Origin: Thermococcus barossii
GTDB taxonomy: Archaea > Methanobacteriota_B > Thermococci > Thermococcales > Thermococcaceae
Direction: 5' to 3'
Assembly (NCBI RefSeq): GCF_002214465.1
Contig: NZ_CP015101.1
Location: 627,013 to 691,012, forward strand
Length of the DNA: 64,000 nucleotides
A program made the position numbers and the translations under genes. Positions within the stretch are counted from its first letter, which is position 1, and the number at the start of each line of letters is the position of its first letter. Below the pieces are notes generated by a model. The model worked only from the letters and a program-made list of their open reading frames with translations, made no database searches and was not told the DNA's origin. Below are positions 58,710-64,000 of this stretch, piece by piece.

Positions 58710-59438
58710 ATGGGAGTTGAAAAGGTTCCGAAGTACGACATCCCCACCAAGAAGGTTGACTACGTTTTTATCGAGCTCGACAAGATGAAGCCCCACGAGC
58801 AGCTCGTTCAGAAGGAGCTTGAGGCCTTCATCGAGAGCGTTACCGGTAGCGGAATCTTCTGGAAGCCCATGCTCCTCGCCAAGGTTCCCGGTGAGGACAC
58901 CTACCTCATCGTTGACGGTCACCACCGCTGGGCCGGCCTCCAGAAGCTCGGCGCCAAGCGCGCCCCGTCGGTCATCCTCGACTACTTCAGCGACGACGTC
59001 AAGGTCTACACCTGGTACCCGGCCTTCAAGGGAAACCTTGAGGAGGTTCTTGAGAGGCTCAAGGCCGAGGGGCTTGAGGTTGTGGAGGACCCCAACGCTG
59101 AGGAGAAGGCCGAGAGGGGAGAGATAGCCTTTGCCCTCGTCGGCGAGAAGAGCTTTGCCATCCCCGGCGGCCTTGATGAGCAGAAGAAGGTCAGCAAGGT
59201 TCTCGACGAGATGAGCGTTGAGGGTAAAATCGAGCTCATCTACTACGGCCTCAAGGAGGACGCCAGAGAGGACATGGCAAAGGGCGAGATTGACTACGTC
59301 TTCATCAGGAAGGCGCCGAGCAAGGAAGAGGTCATGGAGCTCGTCAAGCGCGGCGAGGTCTACTCCCCGAAGACCACTAGGCACGTCCTCCCGTTCAACC
59401 CGGACAAGATTGACGTCAAGCTTGAGGAGCTGTTCTGA
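58710..59438 (+). CDS. serK: ADP-dependent L-serine kinase SerK
   Basis: 242 residues, the same length as the Thermococcus kodakarensis SerK and closely alike in sequence. The ParB/sulfiredoxin-like core has IELDKMKPHEQLVQKELEAF, the nucleotide and catalytic segment LIVDGHHRWAGLQKLGA and a C-terminal TTRHVLPFNPDKI. It makes O-phosphoserine from serine and ADP, feeding cysteine synthesis. The frame opens at 58647, but GGGAGGT fits only the ATG at 58710. Promoter GCTTTTTATCCC at 58656. Confidence 0.93.
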   Translation: MGVEKVPKYDIPTKKVDYVFIELDKMKPHEQLVQKELEAFIESVTGSGIFWKPMLLAKVPGEDTYLIVDGHHRWAGLQKLGAKRAPSVILDYFSDDVKVYTWYPAFKGNLEEVLERLKAEGLEVVEDPNAEEKAERGEIAFALVGEKSFAIPGGLDEQKKVSKVLDEMSVEGKIELIYYGLKEDAREDMAKGEIDYVFIRKAPSKEEVMELVKRGEVYSPKTTRHVLPFNPDKIDVKLEELF

Positions 59439-59439
59439 A

Positions 59440-59451
59440 ACCTTTTAACCC
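59440..59451 (+). promoter_or_regulatory. TATA box of the second C/D sRNA / HAD mRNA
   Basis: ACCTTTTAACCC right after the serK stop. About 25 bases downstream lies 59470, the 5' end of the predicted sRNA stem. Confidence 0.65.
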
Positions 59452-59468
59452 CTTTTTCCTATTCTCAC

Positions 59469-59527
59469 TGCCGATGACGAGGGATCAACCGGCTGATGGG
59501 TGATGACCAGTCCAGGAGGCCGAGGCA
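59469..59527 (+). ncRNA. box C/D sRNA with a 16S rRNA 5'-end antisense element
   Basis: 59 nt, same plan as the sRNA at 31771: stem TGCC, C-like GATGA (59473-59477), CGAG, element GGATCAACCGG, D' CTGA (59493-59496), TGG, C' GTGATGA (59500-59506), element CCAGTCCAGGAGG, D-like CCGA (59520-59523), stem GGCA. The first element pairs with CCGGTTGATCC, part of the well-known archaeal 16S 5' end. No target is recognised for the second element. The RNA ends on the A of the HAD start codon and contains that gene's ribosome site AGGAGG, so RNA and mRNA leader coincide. Confidence 0.75.
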
Positions 59528-60195
59528 TGCTGAAGGGTCTAATCTTCGATGTTGACGAGACCTTGGTTTACTACGAGGGCTACGATCACAGGGAATGGTA
59601 CGAGAAGTGGATAATGCCAGCGCTCATGAAGCATGGCATCAAGCTGGATTACGAGACCTACAGAAAGACCGTAACCGGTGAACTTCCGAGGAGCTACATT
59701 GAGCGCTTCGGCATAGACCATGTCGAGTTCTGGAAGATCGTGGATAGGGTGAACCTCGAATATCGCAGGTGGATGGCGGATAGGGATAAAATAACCCCGT
59801 TTCCAGATGTTGAGGCCTTGGGGGAGCTGAAAAAGATGGATTTGAAGCTCGCCGCGGTGAGCAACGCCTCCCAGGAGTGCACGGAGTTCGTTCTTGAACT
59901 GTTCAACCTCAGGGAATACTTCGATGTTGTTTATGGGAAGGACTACTCGAACCTCGACGGTGTCAAGCCCAGCCCGTATCTTGTGAAGAAAGCGCTGAAT
60001 GCTCTTGGTATTAAGCCCGAGGAAGCGATGATGGTTGGCGACAGCAGTCACGACGTCCTCGCCGGCAAAAGGGCCGGCATGAAGGTCGTCAACATTACCC
60101 GTTTCGGAAAAATCGAGGGTGCCGACTACTATGTCAGGGACCTGTGGGAGCTTGAAAAGCTTGTAAAAGAGATTCTGGGGAGTTACTCCCCGTAA
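59527..60195 (+). CDS. HAD-family hydrolase
   Basis: 222 residues, HAD type with helical cap. Motif I is IFDVDETLVYY (nucleophile Asp), motif II SNAS, motif III the Lys in GVKPSP, motif IV VGDSSHDVLAGKRAGM. It removes phosphate from a small molecule such as a sugar phosphate or phosphoglycolate; the partner is unknown. AGGAGG lies eight bases before the ATG, within the C/D sRNA. Upstream in-frame GTG/ATG at 59500-59503 are within the sRNA boxes and not preferred. Its end overlaps the convergent diiron gene by 13 bases. Confidence 0.83.
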   Translation: MLKGLIFDVDETLVYYEGYDHREWYEKWIMPALMKHGIKLDYETYRKTVTGELPRSYIERFGIDHVEFWKIVDRVNLEYRRWMADRDKITPFPDVEALGELKKMDLKLAAVSNASQECTEFVLELFNLREYFDVVYGKDYSNLDGVKPSPYLVKKALNALGIKPEEAMMVGDSSHDVLAGKRAGMKVVNITRFGKIEGADYYVRDLWELEKLVKEILGSYSP

Positions 60196-60956
60196 AATTC
60201 CTTCTCAAAGACGTCTATGCCCACTTCAAGGCCATCGAGCCAGTCGAGGAACCTGTCAACGTTCTCGTCCTGGAATATCGCCCCGTGCTGCGGTGCTATG
60301 ACCTTCGGCTTCAGCTTCCTGATTGAGCGAACCCATGCCCTCAGCGCCTTGGTTGAGCTCATGTAGCGCCTGTGGAAGCCCTCCATGTACTGTGCATGTT
60401 CATCAAAATCCTCGACGAACAGGTACCATTCACCCTCTGGAAAGGCAGCCGCCCCTATGTCCGTGCTGAAGAGTATTCCGCTCTTCTCGTCGTAGAACGA
60501 GAAGTTTCCAGGACTGTGGAGGTAGTGGGAAGGAACCGCCTTTATCTTGGAGTTTCCGAGCTGGAACTCTGCTCCTTTGTCGGGTATTCCAATCGTTCTG
60601 CCGGCACTCAGAACGGCCATGTGGGGGATGAAGCGGACCCAGAGTTCCGAGATGACGAGCTTTGCGAGGGGGGCGTACTCAAACCAGAGGTTCAATCCAG
60701 CCACAACGTCCGGGTCCTGATGGGAGTACATGAGGTACTTTATCTGAGTCGGCGGGATAACCGAGGAAACGTTCCTCAGAACCCTTGAAAACACAAAGAA
60801 CCCGCCGGGTTCCACGAGGGCCGCCTCGTTTCCATCTATGACCAAGTACTGGTTGGTGAGTATCCCCTTCTCGTCCTCGGCCTCTTCGATGCCGAGCCAG
60901 TAAACCTTGTGATTCCCATCATCATAGAGCGGGTAGATGTTCATGTTCCTTATCAT
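60183..60956 (-). CDS. diiron beta-lactamase-fold protein (ODP / flavodiiron type) without flavodoxin domain
   Basis: 257 residues. Metal motifs resemble the flavodiiron core: MYSHQDPDVVAGL (HxDxDV where enzymes usually have HxExDH), AVPSHYLHSPGNFSFYDEKSGILFSTDIGAA and IAPQHGAIF. This is the pattern of stand-alone ODP proteins, which bind oxygen or nitric oxide at a diiron site and act as sensors. The last His of motif 1 is Val. GGAGGTG precedes the ATG at 60956, one base after the stop of the SRPBCC-like gene. Third gene of an operon behind an 18-base palindrome. Confidence 0.8.
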   Translation of the reverse strand: MIRNMNIYPLYDDGNHKVYWLGIEEAEDEKGILTNQYLVIDGNEAALVEPGGFFVFSRVLRNVSSVIPPTQIKYLMYSHQDPDVVAGLNLWFEYAPLAKLVISELWVRFIPHMAVLSAGRTIGIPDKGAEFQLGNSKIKAVPSHYLHSPGNFSFYDEKSGILFSTDIGAAAFPEGEWYLFVEDFDEHAQYMEGFHRRYMSSTKALRAWVRSIRKLKPKVIAPQHGAIFQDENVDRFLDWLDGLEVGIDVFEKEFYGE

Positions 60957-60957
60957 C

Positions 60958-61752
60958 TCAAACACCTCCAACCGGAACCCAGACGTTCACCATGTATGCA
61001 CCTTCGACCTTGGAAACCAGTTCAAGGGCCTTTCTTGTTTCGGACTCACTGTCTACCTTAACCACCGTAATGCCCTCCGAATCACGGTATTCGACTGCCA
61101 GAATCTGGCTTCTCCTTAACAGGAGCTTGAATGACTTTGTACCATCCTGTGTGATGCCGGAGACATAGAGCACCTCATCCTGAAGGTTTCCCCTCAGCTC
61201 CATTATGACATCAAGGAGCTTCCCCTGCCCGACTATGTGAAGGCCGCTGTGAACCATCTTAGCCTTGGCCAGAAAATTGGCCACGCTCATTGGGTCTGCG
61301 AAATCCACGTCGAGAACCGTTTCGGCCGCTGGTGCGGTGGGCGCGGGAGGGCGCATGCTCTCCGACAGGTCCTTGAGGGCCTTTGCAACACCCTCGGCCA
61401 GGAGTTCCAGTGTCTTGCCCAGGAGGAATTCTCCCCTCCCCTTGTATGACAACTCCACCTCAGCGCTGACGTTCTTCTGCCATTCCCTCAACCTGACGAC
61501 GGCCGTGAGATGGCTCTTCTTTCCGATGCCTTCGTATATGTGGCTGTCGTAATCCTCGTGAAAGGTGAACTTGTAGGTGTCCCTGAACTTGAAGACAAAC
61601 CTCGGCAACATTATCTCCGCTTCAATGCCCTCCTTGGTGTTCACCCTTACAACGTAGGGCCAGTTCGTGATAAACTGGGCGGGATCGTTCAAAACTTCCT
61701 TGATGGTGTCAATACCAGCGTTTATTTCCACGTTGGCCGTTTTTCTCTTCAT
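60958..61752 (-). CDS. SRPBCC/START-like protein with extra C-terminal domain
   Basis: 264 residues. Residues 1-135 look like the Bet v1/START helix-grip fold (INAGIDTIKEVLNDPAQFITNWPYVVRV at the start, EVELSYKGRGEFLLG with long C-terminal helix). Then a Pro/Ala hinge (about 138-148) and a second alpha/beta domain (about 150-264) of no known family, with LHIVGQGKLLDVIMELRG. A lipid or small-molecule pocket is likely; ligand unknown. Start overlaps the first gene's stop by four bases. Confidence 0.65.
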   Translation of the reverse strand: MKRKTANVEINAGIDTIKEVLNDPAQFITNWPYVVRVNTKEGIEAEIMLPRFVFKFRDTYKFTFHEDYDSHIYEGIGKKSHLTAVVRLREWQKNVSAEVELSYKGRGEFLLGKTLELLAEGVAKALKDLSESMRPPAPTAPAAETVLDVDFADPMSVANFLAKAKMVHSGLHIVGQGKLLDVIMELRGNLQDEVLYVSGITQDGTKSFKLLLRRSQILAVEYRDSEGITVVKVDSESETRKALELVSKVEGAYMVNVWVPVGGV

Positions 61753-62066
61753 ACTGCACCCCTCAGTGCCTCGACTATTCTCAAATACGCTCCTTCAACC
61801 CCATCTCCGGCCCTTACGGGCAGTATAAACAGAACCTCATTTCCGTCCGCAAACACAAGTTCGGTTGGCCGCTCGTGGGCCACGGCACGTACCTCAAAAC
61901 TGACAATCCTTCCTGCGGAGATTCTGAGATTTCCAACCAGATGGGGAATTGCCTTTTCCCCTTCAATCTTGGCCACATCCGGCCATATTCTATAAAGCGG
62001 CTCGAACGGATTCACGGCCCAGGAAATGCTGAACCCTGGGCCATCGGACACAGTTTTGGTATTCAT
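61749..62066 (-). CDS. small protein of unknown function, first gene of the diiron operon
   Basis: 105 residues, beta-rich, with PFEPLYRIWPDVAKIEGEKAIPHLVGNLRISAGRIVSFEVRA. The N-terminus is like the WPxxxKI element of SRPBCC domains, so it may be a half-size relative of the next gene's first domain. GGGTGATT precedes the ATG at 62066; the frame continues further up but crosses the palindrome and promoter. Confidence 0.55.
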   Translation of the reverse strand: MNTKTVSDGPGFSISWAVNPFEPLYRIWPDVAKIEGEKAIPHLVGNLRISAGRIVSFEVRAVAHERPTELVFADGNEVLFILPVRAGDGVEGAYLRIVEALRGAV

Positions 62067-62086
62067 CTCAATCACCCATTGTTGAA

Positions 62087-62104
62087 TATCCAACATGTTG
62101 GATA
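62087..62104. promoter_or_regulatory. 18-base perfect palindrome, probable operator
   Basis: TATCCAACATGTTGGATA. The minus-strand TATA box GGTTTAAAACTC (62137-62126) predicts a start near 62107, so the palindrome covers the first 20 transcribed bases: the classic site for a dimeric archaeal repressor. It differs from the SurR motif GTTnnnAAC. Confidence 0.65.
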
Positions 62105-62235
62105 CTACAATCAATAGGCACATTTGAGTTTTAAACCTTCGGTTCCAACTTCGAAACCTAAGTCGTTTTAAGAGTTACACATGGAGAGTTTCATCTCAAA
62201 CACAGGGAAAAAGACTCTGAATTTCGAATGCGTCA

Positions 62236-62248
62236 CTCTTAAATACTA
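62236..62248 (+). promoter_or_regulatory. promoter of the zinc-ribbon protein pair
   Basis: CTCTTAAATACTA, about 37 bases before the ATG at 62279; the short leader contains GTGGTG. Confidence 0.55.
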
Positions 62249-62278
62249 AAAAGACGCCTAAGTATAAGAGTGGTGCCT

Positions 62279-63292
62279 ATGGAAGCCGGTTTTAGATGTG
62301 AGCGCTGTGGAGCTCCCCTTGAGGTTTCTCCGGAAACCATCGTTGCGATATGCCCTTACTGTGGTTTTCCAAACCACATAAGTGGCAACCTGAAGACTGA
62401 AAACATCCATATCGTCCCAACGATAGACAAAAACGCCATAGCCAAGGCCTTCTGGGATCGCGTTAACCGGGACTTCGACCTGAAGAGGATGAAGGAACAG
62501 ATTGAGATAGTTGACATCGAAGGCCACTACGCCCCGTACTGGGTGGGCGATGTTCACGTTGAGGGTGATGTCGAGTACATGGTGCGAGAAGAGGAGTGCC
62601 ACACCGATTCCGAAGGCGAAACCCACTGCCGTACCGTGGAGCGGTACTACCATGACTACGTTGATGAAACCCTCGGCCTAATAGGCCCCGCCAGGAGACA
62701 GGTCAAGAGCTTTGGCGTTGACGACATCATCGTCCACTACTCCCGCCACAGGCCGAAGGGGAAGAAGCTCCTTGAGCTGGACGAGGAGGAGTGGGGCAGG
62801 ATAAAGCTGGAGATACTCAACACCGAGATAGACGAAACCCAGGCCAAGATGATAATGAGGGAGGATGCCATAGACGTCATAAGGAACCGCTATTCGGCCA
62901 AGGCGGACAGAATAGAGCGCTTCGACATAACCGCCGACGAACCGAGGAACGTCTCCCTGATTCTCCTCCCGATGTGGACGGTCTACTATAAACACGAGAA
63001 CTCGATATACCACGCCGTCTTCGCTGGCTGGGACGGAAAGGACGTCGCCGCCACCGAGCCCATGCCAATCTGGAGACGCGCCCAGTATCTGACGGGCGTA
63101 GTCCTCGGCGTCCTGATAGGTGCCGCTGGAGCAGCTTACGGCGGTGCCAACGGCTCAGCACTGGTTTCGGTGCTCTCACTGATAATCGGCGCCGGCGCGG
63201 GAGGCTACTTCGGCTCGCTGGTTCTGGAGGGACAGAGGACGGAGAGGAGCACGGGGTTCATGGGAAACTTCATGGGAGGACTTAAGAGGTGA
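62279..63292 (+). CDS. zinc-ribbon membrane protein of unknown function
   Basis: 337 residues. An N-terminal zinc ribbon (CERCGAPL...CPYCGFPN), a middle domain with CHTDSEGETHC and IVHYSRHRPKGKKLLEL, and two C-terminal membrane helices rich in Gly/Ala (GVVLGVLIGAAGAAYGGANGSA and LSLIIGAGAGGYFGSLVL). The middle domain WVGDVHVEGDVEY...LLPMWTVYY suggests a cytoplasmic domain tied to the membrane. The next gene is a paralogue five bases later. The ATG at 62279 is preferred to the GTG at 62270. Confidence 0.65.
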   Translation: MEAGFRCERCGAPLEVSPETIVAICPYCGFPNHISGNLKTENIHIVPTIDKNAIAKAFWDRVNRDFDLKRMKEQIEIVDIEGHYAPYWVGDVHVEGDVEYMVREEECHTDSEGETHCRTVERYYHDYVDETLGLIGPARRQVKSFGVDDIIVHYSRHRPKGKKLLELDEEEWGRIKLEILNTEIDETQAKMIMREDAIDVIRNRYSAKADRIERFDITADEPRNVSLILLPMWTVYYKHENSIYHAVFAGWDGKDVAATEPMPIWRRAQYLTGVVLGVLIGAAGAAYGGANGSALVSVLSLIIGAGAGGYFGSLVLEGQRTERSTGFMGNFMGGLKR

Positions 63293-63297
63293 TTCAG

Positions 63298-64000
63298 ATG
63301 GAGGTTCAGTGTCCAACCTGCTCGGCCAGGTTCAAGGTTCCCGACACGGTGAGCGTGGTAACGTGCCCCTACTGCGGAACCACCTTCCACCTGGAGACCG
63401 GGGAAGAGGCCGGCGAGCACTTCTTCTTCCCGCCGATGAGAAAAGACGCCGGTGGTGTTCTGCTCAAGTTCCTCTCAAGGCAGTACGGCGCCCCGGCCGA
63501 CATAACCGGGGCAAAGGTGACTAAAAAGGAACTCCACTGGGTGCCGGTTTACTTCTTCTACCTTCACGGGAAGAGCAGGCGGTGGTCAACGATAGAGGAA
63601 GTCCGCTTTGTGGGAATACCAGCTGGTTCGCCGTTCCAGGGGCTTCTCAAGGACTACCCCTTCCCCATCAGGGGCAAGCGCTTCTTCGACGAGGCAGTGG
63701 TCAGGAAGGGCAGGTACTATGAGCCGGAGATGTCGAGGGAAGAGGCGGAGGCTATGGCGAGGAAGCTCATGGAGAGTGCATTGCTGAGCGAGGCTTCGCA
63801 GGAGGACAAATCCCTGGGAGACTTTGAGATAGAGGTGAAGTACCAGGGACTCGTTCACTATCCCCTCTGGGAGGTTCACTACGAGTACGGCGGAGAAGGC
63901 TTTGCCGGCTACGTCGACGGCACCGACGGGAGGGTCGTTCAGGCAGAGTACCCGCTCATGAGCGGGGCGAGGAAGAAGGCCAGCCTCCTGGGGGCAGGTG
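63298..64000 (+). CDS. second zinc-ribbon protein, paralogue of the preceding gene (cut by the window end)
   Basis: 234 codons are visible with no stop. It opens with a zinc ribbon VQCPTCSARFKVP...TCPYCGTTFHL and goes on with KKELHWVPVYFFYLHGKSRRW and HYPLWEVHYEYGGEGFAGYVDGTDGRVV. The order ribbon then VPxYxFYxxG/YPLWxVHY repeats that of the preceding gene, so they are tandem relatives. It starts after AAGAGGTGATTCAG. By analogy membrane helices should follow beyond the edge (the last visible residues ARKKASLLGAG look like a helix start). Confidence 0.65.
   Translation, partial: MEVQCPTCSARFKVPDTVSVVTCPYCGTTFHLETGEEAGEHFFFPPMRKDAGGVLLKFLSRQYGAPADITGAKVTKKELHWVPVYFFYLHGKSRRWSTIEEVRFVGIPAGSPFQGLLKDYPFPIRGKRFFDEAVVRKGRYYEPEMSREEAEAMARKLMESALLSEASQEDKSLGDFEIEVKYQGLVHYPLWEVHYEYGGEGFAGYVDGTDGRVVQAEYPLMSGARKKASLLGAG

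Noticed and set aside
1-64000. Insertion sequences, integrases or toxin-antitoxin pairs
   Set aside because: I looked for transposase DDE motifs, tyrosine recombinase boxes and short toxin/antitoxin pairs among the supported genes and found none.

Overview
The window reads as chromosome of a hyperthermophilic euryarchaeon of the order Thermococcales, most likely a Thermococcus. The evidence is an archaeal gene set (archaeal-type MetRS, ProRS and CysRS, archaeosine TGT, ArcS-associated radical SAM enzyme, CTP-dependent riboflavin kinase, prefoldin alpha, FtsY, Lhr helicase), a KGOR ferredoxin oxidoreductase cluster, a close match to the ADP-dependent serine kinase SerK and to Pyrococcus prolyl oligopeptidase, TATA/BRE promoters about 25 bases before predicted transcript starts, GGTGAT or GGAGG ribosome sites, and dense packing with frequent 4-base overlaps.

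Layout. 1-3 kb: end of a DHH phosphoesterase, then a minus-strand run (translin-like protein, endonuclease V, riboflavin kinase/regulator, membrane protein, PRC-barrel protein) headed by a GC-rich two-hairpin RNA that looks like an H/ACA guide. 3.2-11.7 kb: S-adenosylmethionine synthetase, Fap7-like kinase, HtpX, phosphoesterase, aminotransferase, carbamoyltransferase, ProRS. 11.9-18.5 kb: 2-hydroxyacid dehydrogenase, M42 peptidase, two TauE/SafE permeases around a membrane protein, a secreted helical protein and a membrane-anchored HTH protein. 18.5-22.8 kb: MetRS, PTPS/QueD-like enzyme, DUF192, prefoldin alpha and a prefoldin-beta-like protein. 22.7-28.1 kb: seven genes for two 2-oxoacid:ferredoxin oxidoreductases, only one of which has a ferredoxin-type delta subunit. 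28.3-32.3 kb: RaSEA-type radical SAM protein, SurE, FtsY and a box C/D sRNA. 32.4-37.2 kb: a complete BMP-type nucleoside ABC importer. 37.2-46 kb: zinc-type binding protein, HELGH metalloprotease, phosphoribosyltransferase, CysRS, FKBP with a basic tail, membrane proteins. 45.2-56.8 kb: ABC-ATPase/GNAT fusion, prolyl oligopeptidase, KaiC-like ATPase, Lhr helicase, glycosyltransferase, phosphate permease, archaeosine TGT and tRNA-Val. 56.84-57.47 kb is a 630-base gene-free, repeat-rich stretch. 57.5-64 kb: DUF763, SerK, a second box C/D sRNA lying in the leader of a HAD gene, a diiron beta-lactamase-fold operon behind an 18-base palindrome, and two zinc-ribbon proteins, the last cut by the window edge.

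How it fits together. RNA modification is a recurring theme: three guide RNAs (one H/ACA, two C/D), RaSEA and TGT for archaeosine, and the SAM synthetase that supplies methyl groups. The two C/D guides carry 11-base antisense elements that match, from memory, the 5' end of archaeal 16S rRNA and two domain II sites of 23S rRNA. The oxidoreductase cluster, aminotransferase and proteases fit peptide fermentation. Not every start is certain; where the longest reading frame began upstream of a good ribosome site, the inner start was chosen.
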